A stretch of 64,000 nucleotides of DNA from Microbacterium hominis NBRC 15708 (GCF_001592125.1 NZ_BCWI01000001.1:496001-560000); one strand, 5' to 3'; counted from the stretch's first letter, positions 1 to 8,630 are shown. A program made the numbers and translations. Notes: a model not told the origin generated them from the sequence alone.

Positions 1-541
1 ACAGCACCGACTCCATGTAGCCCGTGTCGAGCGTCTTGTAGCCGCGCTCGAAGTCGACCCAGCGCGCCTGGCGGGTGACGTAGTCCTCCCACTGCTGCGT
101 GTACTCGAGCACCGACTCGCGCGCCTTCGCGTTGAAGGCGGCGATCCCCATCTGCTCGATCTCGCTCTTCTCGGTGATGCCGAGCTGCTTCATGGCCTCG
201 AGCTCGGCGGGAAGGCCGTGCGTGTCCCACCCGAAGACGCGGTCGACCTTCTTGCCGCGCATCGTCTGGAAGCGCGGGAAGAGGTCCTTGGCGTACCCGG
301 TGAGCAGGTGCCCGTAGTGCGGAAGGCCGTTGGCGAAGGGCGGGCCGTCGTAGAAGACCCACTCCTCGGCGCCTTCACGACGGGCGATCGACGCCCGGAA
401 CGTGTCGTCGCGCGACCAGAAGTCGAGGATGTCGCGCTCGATCTCGGGGAATCGCGGGCTCGGCGACACCTCGGCGGCGGGCCCGAAGGCGCTCGCGCCG
501 TCGGCGGTGGGGGCGCTCGTCGAAGGGCGGGGGTAGGTCAT
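1..541 (-). CDS. ileS: isoleucyl-tRNA synthetase, N-terminal part
   Basis: This enzyme charges tRNA-Ile with isoleucine in the cytoplasm. Only the first 180 codons lie in the window; the gene continues beyond the left edge. The protein begins [10 protein letters not shown] and carries the class I signature [16 protein letters not shown], with the HIGH-equivalent HYGH at residues 75-78, followed by the typical WDTHGLPAE stretch. These are IleRS hallmarks. The ATG at 541-539 is chosen because GGAG lies just upstream and because the leader before it contains a T-box, as expected for an actinobacterial ileS. The editing and anticodon-binding domains are outside the window. Confidence 0.96.
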   Translation of the reverse strand, partial: MTYPRPSTSAPTADGASAFGPAAEVSPSPRFPEIERDILDFWSRDDTFRASIARREGAEEWVFYDGPPFANGLPHYGHLLTGYAKDLFPRFQTMRGKKVDRVFGWDTHGLPAELEAMKQLGITEKSEIEQMGIAAFNAKARESVLEYTQQWEDYVTRQARWVDFERGYKTLDTGYMESVL

Positions 542-750
542 GTCACTCCAGCAGGGGCTCGTGCATCGTGTGAATCGTGCAGTCTTCCTGCGAGGACGAT
601 CATGCGACCGCGGTACCACCCCGCTTGCCGACGCGCGAGGCGGCGGCCACTCGTACTGCGGCTGTGACGGGCCTGCCCCGCGCGGTTCTAGCGGCCCCGT
701 GAGGGACTTTCTTCCGCGAGCTCCCCGGTGATGGCCGGATCGTTGCTGAT
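542..750 (-). promoter_or_regulatory. T-box riboswitch in the ileS leader (ultrashort Stem I type)
   Basis: Read on the minus strand, the ileS leader contains the conserved T-box sequence GGGGTGGTACCGCGG (about 623-609), which base-pairs with the acceptor end of uncharged tRNA. Near the 5' end a very short hairpin, CCGG-CCATCA-CCGG (738-725), exposes ATC at 732-730, the isoleucine codon, as the likely specifier; GGAAGAA follows at 714-708. This is the layout of actinobacterial ileS T-boxes that act on translation: the loop of Stem I is reduced to the specifier and the ribosome-binding site is hidden until uncharged tRNA-Ile binds. The T-box motif is seen directly; the folding and mode of action are inferred from the known class. 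Confidence 0.9.
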
Positions 751-756
751 CAGCCC

Positions 757-762
757 ATCATA
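757..762 (-). promoter_or_regulatory. probable ileS -10 element
   Basis: TATGAT on the minus strand fits a -10 hexamer and would start the transcript near 750, immediately before the T-box specifier hairpin. No convincing -35 hexamer is visible; that region overlaps the first codons of the divergent gene at 784. Confidence 0.5.
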
Positions 763-783
763 CCGTCCGCGTAGGCTCGAGGC

Positions 784-1443
784 ATGGCCGCGCGCTCCCG
801 CACCCCTCTCGCCCCTCGCACGGGAGCCCCCGACCTGCCGGCGGTGCTCGAGGAGGTCTCCGCCGTCCATGCCCGCGACGACCTGCTCGGCGTCGCGCTG
901 GTCGGCCTCGGCGGCGACGTGGATGCCGCGCACGCCCGCATCGGCGAGTCGCGTCTGGCCGGGGCGACGGTGGGTCATCTCGATCTCACCGGCACGACGC
1001 TCGTCGATGTGGCCGTCGACGACCTGCGGGCCGTCGAAGTCATCGCCCGCGACGGCACCTGGCGCAACGTCGAGATCTCCGGCGGCCGCATCGCGACGCT
1101 CGACGGACTCCGTGCGCGCTGGGACAGCGTGGTGCTGCGCGGTGTGCACGTCGATTACCTGTCGCTTCCCTCGGCGGAGGTGACGGACGTGCTCTTCGTC
1201 GACTGCCGGTTCGGGACGATCGACCTCCCCGAGGGCCGGCTGACGCGCGTGGCGTTCCAGGGATGCCGGGCCGACGAGGTCGACACCCGCGGTCTCCGCG
1301 CCGCCGATCTCGACCTGCGCGGCCTCGAGGCGTTGTCCTTCACCGATGCGCGCTCCCTGACGGGTGCCTGGCTCGAACCCCGACAGGCGGAACTGCACGC
1401 GGCGACGTTCGCCCAGGCCCTCGGCATCCGGATCGCGACGTGA
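784..1443 (+). CDS. pentapeptide-repeat-like protein
   Basis: A 219-residue protein with no enzyme motif. After about 60 ordinary residues it becomes a series of five-residue-like periods rich in leucine, aspartate and alanine, such as HLDLTGTTL, VDDLRAVEV, GLRAADLDLRGLE, suggesting a right-handed beta-helix of the pentapeptide-repeat type (roughly residues 60-190). Such proteins are cytoplasmic and their molecular roles are mostly unknown; some mimic DNA and bind gyrase, but nothing here shows that. The ATG at 784 is the first in frame and is divergent from ileS. The stop overlaps the GTG of the next gene by four bases (GTGA), so the two are probably translated together. Confidence 0.65.
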   Translation: MAARSRTPLAPRTGAPDLPAVLEEVSAVHARDDLLGVALVGLGGDVDAAHARIGESRLAGATVGHLDLTGTTLVDVAVDDLRAVEVIARDGTWRNVEISGGRIATLDGLRARWDSVVLRGVHVDYLSLPSAEVTDVLFVDCRFGTIDLPEGRLTRVAFQGCRADEVDTRGLRAADLDLRGLEALSFTDARSLTGAWLEPRQAELHAATFAQALGIRIAT

Positions 1444-2015
1444 TCCTCGCGACCCCACGCCTGGAGCTCCGCGAGATGACCGACGACGAGCTGCCGGCCC
1501 TTCGACGGATTCTCCAGGATCCGCAAGCCATGCGCGCTTATGAGGGCGCGTTCTCCGAGGAGGAGACGAGGCAGTGGCTCGATCGCCAGGTGCGGCGCTA
1601 CCACGACGACGGTCACGGCCTGTGGGCCGTCGTCCACCGCGATTCCGGCGAGATGATCGGCCAGTGCGGCGTCACGCGTCAGCGCATCGACCTGGACGAG
1701 GTCGTGGAGGTCGGTTACCTCTTCGAACGGGCGCACTGGCACCGCGGGTATGCCGTCGAGGCGGCGTCGGCATGCCGCGACTGGGCCTTCGCCACCCTGC
1801 CGATCGACGAGCTGTACGCGAAGGTGCGGGCGACGAACGTGGCCTCCATGAACGTCGCGATCCGGCTGGGCATGACGGTCCGGCGCACCTTCACGACGCA
1901 CTACCGCGGCGTCGACATGCCGCACCTCGCCTTCGCCGTCGATCGCGCGAGCTGGAGGCGCGGCGCGGTCGCGTCGTCACGCGCCGACCGATCGCGAGGA
2001 GATGTCGAGAGCTGA
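1440..2015 (+). CDS. GNAT family N-acetyltransferase (RimJ/RimL-like)
   Basis: A 191-residue protein of the GNAT fold that transfers an acetyl group from acetyl-CoA to an amine; the substrate cannot be told from sequence. It opens ILATPRLELREMTDDELPAL, the usual beginning of RimJ/RimL-like enzymes, and has VGYLFERAHWHRGYAVEAA for the acetyl-CoA-binding strand and loop, then NVASMNVAIRLGM near the C-terminus. The start is GTG at 1440, overlapping the previous stop. Residues 184-191 (RSRGDVES) are encoded by the first bases of the direct repeat at 1989-2067, so the C-terminus appears to have been fixed or replaced by that element. Confidence 0.82.
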   Translation: MILATPRLELREMTDDELPALRRILQDPQAMRAYEGAFSEEETRQWLDRQVRRYHDDGHGLWAVVHRDSGEMIGQCGVTRQRIDLDEVVEVGYLFERAHWHRGYAVEAASACRDWAFATLPIDELYAKVRATNVASMNVAIRLGMTVRRTFTTHYRGVDMPHLAFAVDRASWRRGAVASSRADRSRGDVES

Positions 2016-2067
2016 GGACGGGATGCCGGTGGGTGCTCCTCGGCATCCGCCATCTCCTCGGCATCCG
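1989..2067 (+). repeat. 79-bp direct repeat, copy A
   Basis: Aligned by eye with 3072-3150, this stretch matches at about 72 of 79 positions in the same orientation. The pair brackets the single minus-strand gene at 2132-2959. Copy A begins inside the acetyltransferase gene and supplies its last eight codons and stop. The common core includes GAGGAGATGTCGAGA and GAGGACGGGATGCCGGTG, followed by 18-bp tandem units. Confidence 0.85.
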
Positions 2068-2107
2068 GCGGCTCCTCGGCATCCGGCGGCTCCTCGGCAT
2101 CCGGCGA
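2036..2107 (+). repeat. four 18-bp tandem repeats
   Basis: Four consecutive 18-bp units, each CTCCTCGGCATCCG plus four variable bases (CCAT, GCGG, GCGG, GCGA), at 2036, 2054, 2072 and 2090. The same unit occurs only twice in the partner repeat (3119-3154), so the array has expanded or contracted between the copies. Each unit contains GGCATCC, the heptamer over-used through the window. Confidence 0.9.
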
Positions 2108-2131
2108 GGGACCGGCGTCCGGGTGGTGCGC

Positions 2132-2959
2132 TCAGCGGGCGATGTGCAGCCCTTGCGCGACTGCCCGCATGACCAGTGCCTGCACCTCGTGCCAGCGGTG
2201 GACGACCTGGGCGTAGCCGACACGGATGACGTGATAGCCGAGCAGCATGAGCTCGGCGTCGTGGGCGATGTCGCTCGTGCGCTGCGCGCCGACGTGCGTC
2301 CCGCCGTCGATCTGGAACACCAGCCGTGCGCCGATGAGGAAATCCACGCGGTGGCCGGCGATCCACACCTGCGGAACGATCGGCACGCCCAGCCAGCTCA
2401 GGCGAGCGATGAAGAGGGTCTCGAGTCCCGATCCCGAGTACGGGCTCGCCCGATCGAGCAGTTCCCGGGCGGCGCCGCGAAAGGGCAGGCGGCGGAGCTC
2501 GTCGAGCGTCACGAGCTTGTGGTCGAGTGCCGATTCCCACACGATCAGCGCCTCCTCGAACGGGAGGCACTGCGCGACGAGAGCCAGGACGTTCTCGATC
2601 TCGTCGACGAGGGCGTCGGGATGGCGGGGCACGATCGGCTGCGCCCAGTGCACGTGTGCGCGGGGCGCGCGTACCGCGCCCGATCGCGGCGACGCCGCCA
2701 CGTGCGGCTGGGCGGTGCGTTCGAGCAGCCACAGGCCGAGTCGTTCCGCTTGGGTCACGCACGAGATCACCACCCCGGCGCGGGCCGCCGCCGTGAGATG
2801 TGGGTCCGCGTCGGGGAGCGCGACCCAGCCCTTGCGCGGACGCGACAGTCGTCGGGTCTCGACGGCCGCGCGCAGCTGCCGTTCGCTCCAGCCGCGTTCG
2901 CGCAGCCGCCGCACGCGCACGATGCCGCCCGCACCGCGCACGTCGTCTTCGATCCCCAT
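2132..2959 (-). CDS. AbiEi/DUF559-type protein (winged helix plus PD-(D/E)XK nuclease-like domain)
   Basis: A 275-residue protein. The first 80 residues (GIVRVRRLRERGWSERQLRA and on) resemble the N-terminal winged helix of AbiEi-like proteins. Residues about 170-270 match the DUF559 fold, related to the Vsr mismatch endonuclease: GSGLETLFIARLSWLG, then HRVDFLIG and VFQIDGGTHVG supply the acidic residues expected of a PD-(D/E)XK active site. The ATG at 2959 gives MGIEDDVRG. No partner AbiEii or other toxin-antitoxin gene is adjacent. The gene stands alone between two direct repeats, as if it were an inserted cassette. A nuclease activity is inferred from the family; function in the cell is unknown. 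Confidence 0.72.
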   Translation of the reverse strand: MGIEDDVRGAGGIVRVRRLRERGWSERQLRAAVETRRLSRPRKGWVALPDADPHLTAAARAGVVISCVTQAERLGLWLLERTAQPHVAASPRSGAVRAPRAHVHWAQPIVPRHPDALVDEIENVLALVAQCLPFEEALIVWESALDHKLVTLDELRRLPFRGAARELLDRASPYSGSGLETLFIARLSWLGVPIVPQVWIAGHRVDFLIGARLVFQIDGGTHVGAQRTSDIAHDAELMLLGYHVIRVGYAQVVHRWHEVQALVMRAVAQGLHIAR

Positions 2960-3071
2960 GCGACCACCGTGCCGCGGTGCGGCGCCTCAGGTGGCGCCAT
3001 CGACGGCTCCGTGGACTATCGGTGCGGCCCCCGGGGCTGTGGAGGGGCCGGCGGCGCGGCCGGACGCCGCC

Positions 3072-3150
3072 CGATCCCGAGGAGATGTCGAGAACCGAGG
3101 ACGGGATGCCGGTGCCAGCTCCTCGGCATCCGCCAGCTCCTCGGCATCCG
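3072..3150 (+). repeat. 79-bp direct repeat, copy B
   Basis: Second copy of the element at 1989-2067, same orientation, about 91 percent identical. It carries two rather than four of the 18-bp units (3119-3136 and 3137-3154) and ends just before the TAGACT at 3162-3167 that probably serves as the valS -10 hexamer, so its last unit would cover the valS -35 region. Confidence 0.85.
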
Positions 3151-3161
3151 CACTCGGCCGG

Positions 3162-3167
3162 TAGACT
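3162..3167 (+). promoter_or_regulatory. probable valS -10 element
   Basis: TAGACT lies about 64 bases before the valS start. The same hexamer precedes tRNA-Gly (16003) and ettA (36908-36903 on the minus strand), which supports its use as a -10 in this genome. The matching -35 position falls in the last tandem unit of repeat copy B and has no strong consensus. Confidence 0.45.
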
Positions 3168-3230
3168 GGGCGGACATCCACACTCAGGCACGCTCACACA
3201 GTGCCGCACATATCGCTCGAGGAGACCTCC

Positions 3231-5807
3231 ATGTCGAACGCGCAGATTCCCGACAAGCCCGCCCTGGAAGGCCTCGAGCAGAAGTGGGATGCCGCGTGGA
3301 GCGCGGCCGGCACCTACCTGTTCGACCGCGACGCCGCCAAGGCCAAGGGTCGTGCCGGAGTCTTCTCGATCGACACGCCGCCGCCGACCGCATCCGGGTC
3401 GCTGCACATCGGCCACGTGTTCAGCTACACGCACACCGACGTCAAGGTGCGCTTCGAGCGCATGCGCGGCAAGACCGTCTTCTACCCGATGGGCTGGGAC
3501 GACAACGGTCTGCCGACCGAGCGCCGCGTGCAGAACTTCTACGGCGTCCGCTGCGACACGTCGCTGCCCTACGACCCCGACTTCACTCCCCCGTTCCGCG
3601 GCGACGCGAAGAGCCTCAAGCCCGCCGACCAGGTGCCCATCAGCCGCCGCAACTTCATCGAGCTCTGCGAAGAGCTGACCCTGGAGGACGAGAAGGCGTT
3701 CGAGGACGTCTTCCGCCAGCTCGGACTGTCGGTGGACTGGACGCAGACCTATCGCACGATCTCCGACGACACGATCCGCACGAGCCAGCTCGCGTTCCTG
3801 CGCAACCTCGAGCGCGGAGAGGCCTATCAGGCGCTCGCGCCGACGCTGTGGGACATCGACTTCCGCTCGGCGATCGCGCAGGCTGAGCTTGAGGACCGCG
3901 AGCAGCAGGCCTCCTACCACCGCCTCGCCTTCCACAAGGGCGACGGCTCGGGCGACATCCACATCGAGACCACTCGCCCCGAGCTCCTCGCCGCGTGCGT
4001 CGCGCTCGTCGCGAACCCCGCGGACGAGCGCTACCAGCCGTACTTCGGCACGACGGTGCGCACGCCCGTCTTCGACGTCGAGGTTCCGGTGCTCGCCCAC
4101 CCCCTCGCGCAGCAGGACAAGGGCTCGGGCATCGCGATGGTCTGCACCTTCGGCGACGTCACCGACATCATCTGGTGGCGCGAACTCGACCTGCCCAACC
4201 GCACGATCCTCGGCCAGGACGGTCGCATCCTCGCCGAGGCGCCCGACGCGCTCGTGACGGATGCCGCCAAGAGCGCGTACGCCGAGATCGCCGGCCTCAC
4301 GGTCTTCAGCGCGAAGAAGAAGATGGTCGAGCTCCTCGAGGCGTCGGGCGAGCTGCTCGAGGTCTCGACCCCGTTCAGCCACCCGGTGAAGTTCTACGAG
4401 AAGGGCGACCGCGCCCTCGAGATCGTCTCGACGCGCCAGTGGTACCTGCGAAACGGCGCCCGCGACGAGGCGTTCCGCGACAAGCTCATTGCGCTCGGCC
4501 AGGGCATGAACTGGCATCCCGATTTCATGCGCGTGCGCTACGAGAACTGGACCAACGGCCTCACCGGAGACTGGCTCATCAGCCGTCAGCGTTTCTTCGG
4601 CGTGCCGATCCCGGTCTGGTACCCGTTGGACGAGAACGGCGACCGCGTCGAGGGCGGCGTGATCACGGCCGCGGCCGCGAGCCTGCCGGTGGATCCGACG
4701 ACCGACGTGCCGCCCGGGTTCACGGAGGCTCAGCGCGGCGTCCCCGGCGGGTTCGAGGGCGAGAAGGACATCTTCGACACGTGGGCCACGTCGTCGCTCA
4801 CGCCGCAGCTCGCGGGCGGGTGGCAGCGCGACGACGAGCTGTGGAACCTCGTCGCGCCGTTCGACCTGCGCCCGCAGGGCCAGGACATCATCCGCACGTG
4901 GCTGTTCTCGACGATGGTGCGCTCCGCCCTCGAGGACGACAGGGCTCCGTGGACGGATGCCGCCATCAGCGGCTTCATCGTCGATCCCGACCGCAAGAAG
5001 ATGTCGAAGTCGAAGGGCAACGTCGTCACGCCGGCCGACATCCTCGATCAGCACGGCACCGACGCGGTGCGCTACTGGGCGGCCTCGAGCCGGCTGGGCG
5101 CCGACGCCGCCTTCGACCCCCAGAACCCGACGCAGGTCAAGATCGGCCGTCGGCTCGCGATCAAGGTCCTGAACGCGGCGAAGTTCGTGCTGTCGTTCCC
5201 CGTGCCCGCGGGCGCCGAGGTGACGCACGCCCTGGATGCCGCGATGCTCGCGACCCTCGACCAGGTCGTGCGCGACGCGACGAAGGCGTTCGAGGCCTAC
5301 GACCACGCCCGCGCGCTGGAGATCACCGAGGCCTTCTTCTGGACCTTCTGCGACGACTACCTCGAGCTCGTGAAGGAGCGCGCCTACAACCAGACCGATG
5401 TGGGCCAGGCCTCGGCCGCGCTCGCACTGCGGATGGCCCTCTCGACGCTGCTGCGCCTGCTCGCGCCGGTGCTCGCGTTCGCCGCGGAGGAGGCGTGGTC
5501 GTGGTTCGAGGACGGTTCGGTGCACACCGCGCCCTGGCCCGAGCCGGCGGGCATCGACGGCGACCCCGCGATCCTCGTCGCCGCGAGCGCCGCGCTCATC
5601 GGCATCCGCCGTGCGAAGACGGAGGCCAAGGCGTCGCAGAAGACGCCGGTCGCGCGCCTCGTCCTGCGCGGGGATGACGCGACGATCGCCGCACTGCGCC
5701 TCGCCGAGGGCGATCTCAAGGCCGTCGGTCGGATCTCCGACCTGCAGCTGGTCGGCGGCGGCGAGGCCCTCGTCGTGGATGCCGTCGAGCTCGCGCCGGA
5801 GGCCTGA
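3231..5807 (+). CDS. valS: valyl-tRNA synthetase
   Basis: This class I synthetase attaches valine to tRNA-Val and edits mischarged threonine. The 858-residue product has HIGH as GSLHIGH (HIGH at residues 59-62), the MGWDDNGLPTERR strand, a mid-protein editing domain, and KMSKS within DPDRKKMSKSKGNVVTP (KMSKS at about 590-594). The ATG at 3231 is preferred over the in-frame ATG at 3201 because GAGGAG sits at 3219-3224. The C-terminus has the anticodon-binding helical domain, but I do not see the long charged coiled-coil arm that closes E. coli ValRS; shorter ValRS forms are common in actinobacteria. The next small gene begins one base after the stop. Confidence 0.96.
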   Translation: MSNAQIPDKPALEGLEQKWDAAWSAAGTYLFDRDAAKAKGRAGVFSIDTPPPTASGSLHIGHVFSYTHTDVKVRFERMRGKTVFYPMGWDDNGLPTERRVQNFYGVRCDTSLPYDPDFTPPFRGDAKSLKPADQVPISRRNFIELCEELTLEDEKAFEDVFRQLGLSVDWTQTYRTISDDTIRTSQLAFLRNLERGEAYQALAPTLWDIDFRSAIAQAELEDREQQASYHRLAFHKGDGSGDIHIETTRPELLAACVALVANPADERYQPYFGTTVRTPVFDVEVPVLAHPLAQQDKGSGIAMVCTFGDVTDIIWWRELDLPNRTILGQDGRILAEAPDALVTDAAKSAYAEIAGLTVFSAKKKMVELLEASGELLEVSTPFSHPVKFYEKGDRALEIVSTRQWYLRNGARDEAFRDKLIALGQGMNWHPDFMRVRYENWTNGLTGDWLISRQRFFGVPIPVWYPLDENGDRVEGGVITAAAASLPVDPTTDVPPGFTEAQRGVPGGFEGEKDIFDTWATSSLTPQLAGGWQRDDELWNLVAPFDLRPQGQDIIRTWLFSTMVRSALEDDRAPWTDAAISGFIVDPDRKKMSKSKGNVVTPADILDQHGTDAVRYWAASSRLGADAAFDPQNPTQVKIGRRLAIKVLNAAKFVLSFPVPAGAEVTHALDAAMLATLDQVVRDATKAFEAYDHARALEITEAFFWTFCDDYLELVKERAYNQTDVGQASAALALRMALSTLLRLLAPVLAFAAEEAWSWFEDGSVHTAPWPEPAGIDGDPAILVAASAALIGIRRAKTEAKASQKTPVARLVLRGDDATIAALRLAEGDLKAVGRISDLQLVGGGEALVVDAVELAPEA

Positions 5808-5808
5808 G

Positions 5809-6057
5809 ATGCAGCTCGGAACCCGATGGACGAGCGGCGACGAGCCGCCCGCGGCCGTTCCGGCGGTGCTGCGAGGGCAGATCCACGCCGTCGATCGTGC
5901 GCTCCCCCGCGACGAGCTGGGACAGCCGCGTCCGCGGTGGACCCTCACGTTCCTCGAAGGCCGCCCGATCGCGGAACTCGACACCGGTGTGATCGTGGAG
6001 GCCACGGCATCCGGCGAGGTGGTCGTGCGGCACGACGACGAGGACGACTTCGCCTGA
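5809..6057 (+). CDS. small acidic hypothetical protein
   Basis: An 82-residue protein beginning MQLGTRWTSGDEPP and ending in an acidic tail, RHDDEDDFA. It has no signal peptide, membrane segment or catalytic motif that I recognise. The ATG is a single base after the valS stop, so it is almost certainly co-transcribed and translationally coupled with valS. Codon usage matches its neighbours, supporting a real gene. Function unknown; the linkage alone does not show a role in tRNA charging. Confidence 0.7.
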   Translation: MQLGTRWTSGDEPPAAVPAVLRGQIHAVDRALPRDELGQPRPRWTLTFLEGRPIAELDTGVIVEATASGEVVVRHDDEDDFA

Positions 6058-6072
6058 CTGCGGGAACGGCCG

Positions 6073-6645
6073 TCAGTCGGTGTGCCCGACTGCGGCCTCG
6101 ACGCGGTAGACGAGGCGGGCGAACGGACCGACCGCGTCGGCACGGCGCAGGGTGAGGCGGTCGGACTCGATGCGTCGCGGCAGCACCGGCGCGCCGCCGC
6201 CGAGTGTCACGGGTGCGATCGACACGGCGATCTCGTCGAGGGCGCCGGCGTCGAAGAACTGGCCGGCCAGGTCGCCGCCGCCGACGACCCAGATGTCGCG
6301 ATCGCCTGCGGCCGCACGGATCTGCGGCAGCGCCTCGGCGACCGAGCCGGACACCAGGGTGACGTCCGCACCGACGGGGACCGGGAGTGCACGCGTGGTG
6401 AAGACGAAGGTCGGCTTGTCCGCGTAGAGCTGTTGCCAGCGTTCGGGGTGCGAGAGCAGGTCTTCGGCGGCGAGCACCCACTCGTAGGTGGTCGATCCCT
6501 CCACGAGGACCCCCGCATCCGACGGCAGCAGCTCCGGGTCGGGTTCCGCGTCACCCGCCGCGGCGAACAGCCACGCGAGCGCGTTGTCGGCGTCGGCGAT
6601 GAACCCGTCGAGCGAGGCGGCGGTGTCGTAGATGATTCGTGCCAT
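6073..6645 (-). CDS. dihydrofolate reductase family protein (RibD C-terminal-like)
   Basis: A 190-residue protein of the DHFR/RibD C-terminal fold that normally binds NADPH and reduces a pterin- or pyrimidine-like substrate. It opens MARIIYDTAASLDGFIAD, the classic first strand of this family, and has DRDIWVVGGGDLAGQF for the dinucleotide-binding turn and DEIAVSIAPVTLGGG near the end. The ATG at 6645 is chosen because this motif starts there; an upstream in-frame ATG at 6675 would add ten unrelated residues. Convergent with the valS pair. No riboflavin genes are nearby, so this is likely one of the free-standing paralogues with unknown substrate. Confidence 0.85.
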   Translation of the reverse strand: MARIIYDTAASLDGFIADADNALAWLFAAAGDAEPDPELLPSDAGVLVEGSTTYEWVLAAEDLLSHPERWQQLYADKPTFVFTTRALPVPVGADVTLVSGSVAEALPQIRAAAGDRDIWVVGGGDLAGQFFDAGALDEIAVSIAPVTLGGGAPVLPRRIESDRLTLRRADAVGPFARLVYRVEAAVGHTD

Positions 6646-6708
6646 GCCGACGACGCTAGCGGCGGTCACCGACACCGACGCCCCTCCGACGCGGGGGCCG
6701 CGCCCGTC

Positions 6709-8010
6709 TCACGGCAGTTCGGCTCCCGCCTCGCGGGTTCCCACGATGAGCAGCCGCACGCCGAGCAGGGCGACGATGGCCGTCGCGGCGCCGCCCACGA
6801 GGAACGGCAGACGCAGATCGACACGGGCGACCAAGCCGCCGAGGATCGTCGCGATCGGGAACAGCCCCCACGTCACGGTGCGGGCCACTCCGAGCACGCG
6901 GCCGAAGATCTCGGGGGGCACGATCTGCTGGCGGAGACTGCCCCACGGCACGTTCCAGATCGACACGGCGCACGCCGCGAGGGCGAACGCGATGATGGCG
7001 GTCCAGATCGACGGAGCGAGCCCCGTGAGGAGCATGGCGATGCCGCCGCTGAAGATCGCCCAGAACATGACCGGCCCGCGACCCCAGCGCGCGACCAGGC
7101 GCGGTGAGACGAGGGAGCCGCAGAGGGCGCCGACGCCGATGCCCGCCGTGACGAATCCGATCGCGGCCGCGGGCACGGCCATGGCGTCGATGAAGAACAG
7201 CACGAGGACGGCCTGCGCGAAGGCGAGGGCGCTTCCGGTGAAGGCCGTGAACATCACCATGGTGCGCAGATACCGGTGGTGCCAGAGATAGGCGAGGGCG
7301 TCGCGCGTGCCGGTCCGCGGCGCGGGTGTCGTGTCCGCAGTGGCGGTCGCGGCCGTGTCGCCGCGGAGCGAGCGCGCCGCCGACAGCGGCAGCAGCAGGG
7401 CGAGCACGACCGGCACGAGGTAGCCCGCCGAGCCGATCCACAGCGGAAGGGCGAGCGAGACGGCGAACAGCACACCCGAGATCGGCGTCGCGATGAAGCT
7501 GTCCACGGTGACCTGGGCGGCTTGGACCCACCCGTTGGCGCGATCCAGCTGATCCCGCTCCACGACACCGGGAATGACCGCGTTCGTGGCGTTGTCGAAC
7601 AGGGTCTCGCCGAGGCCGAAGATCAGGGTCGCGGCGAACAACGCCCAGAGGGTGAGTCCTCCGGAGGCGCCGAGGATCGCGAGCCACAGTGCGACGCCGC
7701 CGCGGATCACGTTGGCCAGCGCCATGACGTAGCGACGGTCGAGCCGGTCGACGATCATGCCGGCCGGCAACCCGAAGACCAGCCAGGGCAGGAAGGCGAG
7801 CGCGGTCAGCACCGAGATCACCAGAGGGTCGGAGCTGAGCGTGATGGCGATCAGCGGCACGGCCGTGCGGCCGATGCCGTCGGCGAGGTTGCTGAAGACG
7901 GCGGCCGACCAGAGGGTGCGGAAGCCCCGGCCCAGCGGACGCTTGTGCACGGGCACGTCCGGTCCGGATGCCGGCGCGGCGGCATCCGGAGAAGCGGTGG
8001 GAACGGTCAT
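6709..8010 (-). CDS. MFS transporter
   Basis: A 433-residue inner-membrane protein with about twelve hydrophobic segments and a central cytoplasmic loop rich in alanine and threonine (near residues 205-225). The motif [15 protein letters not shown] between helices 2 and 3 matches the major facilitator signature loop, and the overall look ([18 protein letters not shown]) is that of drug or macrolide efflux members of the DHA3 type. The substrate is not evident. The ATG at 8010-8008 overlaps the stop of the upstream regulator gene (ATGA), so the two form a coupled regulator-exporter operon driven from the palindromic region at 8631-8674. Confidence 0.9.
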   Translation of the reverse strand: MTVPTASPDAAAPASGPDVPVHKRPLGRGFRTLWSAAVFSNLADGIGRTAVPLIAITLSSDPLVISVLTALAFLPWLVFGLPAGMIVDRLDRRYVMALANVIRGGVALWLAILGASGGLTLWALFAATLIFGLGETLFDNATNAVIPGVVERDQLDRANGWVQAAQVTVDSFIATPISGVLFAVSLALPLWIGSAGYLVPVVLALLLPLSAARSLRGDTAATATADTTPAPRTGTRDALAYLWHHRYLRTMVMFTAFTGSALAFAQAVLVLFFIDAMAVPAAAIGFVTAGIGVGALCGSLVSPRLVARWGRGPVMFWAIFSGGIAMLLTGLAPSIWTAIIAFALAACAVSIWNVPWGSLRQQIVPPEIFGRVLGVARTVTWGLFPIATILGGLVARVDLRLPFLVGGAATAIVALLGVRLLIVGTREAGAELP

Positions 8011-8627
8011 GAGCTGAGTCCTTCGTCGGGGAGGGGGAACAGGTCGGTGCGGATGCTGACCGGGCGCAGGCCCTCGCCGGTCTGGTCGCGGTAGAGATCG
8101 ACGTAGCGCAGCACGACCTCGTGGATCTCGGTCGCCAAGGCCTCCATCTGCGCGGACGTGAGCCGCAGCGTGGAGGTGGCGATCATGGCCTCGGCCTCGT
8201 CGAGACTCTCGGCGGAGATGAGCGTCTCGTTGACGTAGCGCATCAGCTGCTGATGGCGGCGGGTGAGGAACTCGCTCATGACGAGCTGGGTCGCGGCCTT
8301 GCCCGCGGGCGTCTTCATCGCCTCCGGGTTCGTGAAGGAGATGCCGCCCTTGGGGCGCTCCCACCAGCGCTCCCGCCCCGTGCCGCGGTCGCTGACTTCG
8401 CGGATGAGATCGTGCTTGGCGAGGGCGCGCAGGTGATAGCTGGTCGCGCCGGAGGACTCCCCCGTCATCGCCGCCAGGGAGCTCGCCGTCTGGGGGCCGT
8501 ACTGGTTGAGGATGTCGTAGATCTCGATGCGGAGCGGGTGCGCGAGCGCGCGCAGGGCGCCGGCATCGAGCCGGCGCTCCTCCTCGCGCGCGTTCGGGAC
8601 GGCAGGGGCCGCGTCGTCTGTGGTCAT
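8007..8627 (-). CDS. winged-helix transcriptional regulator (ArsR-like)
   Basis: A 206-residue DNA-binding protein. Residues about 25-100 form a winged helix of the ArsR type: [20 protein letters not shown], then [21 protein letters not shown] as the recognition region. The remaining 100 residues are helical and contain no cysteine or histidine cluster, so metal sensing is unlikely; ligand binding or dimerisation is more probable. It is the first gene of an operon with an MFS exporter, so it probably represses its own operon until a toxic compound appears. The ATG at 8627 lies only eight bases after the apparent -10 (8640-8635), giving a nearly leaderless mRNA. The palindrome next to it is the obvious operator. 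Confidence 0.87.
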   Translation of the reverse strand: MTTDDAAPAVPNAREEERRLDAGALRALAHPLRIEIYDILNQYGPQTASSLAAMTGESSGATSYHLRALAKHDLIREVSDRGTGRERWWERPKGGISFTNPEAMKTPAGKAATQLVMSEFLTRRHQQLMRYVNETLISAESLDEAEAMIATSTLRLTSAQMEALATEIHEVVLRYVDLYRDQTGEGLRPVSIRTDLFPLPDEGLSS

Positions 8628-8630
8628 GGT

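Noticed and set aside
2036..2107. Tandem 18-bp units considered as a CRISPR array
   Set aside because: The units are contiguous with no unique spacers and the unit is too short; no cas genes are in the window.
1977..6143. A 1388-codon open frame on the minus strand opposite valS
   Set aside because: It is antisense to a clear ValRS with HIGH and KMSKS. Its composition is Arg, Glu, Val and Asp-rich, as expected of the complementary frame of high-GC genes.
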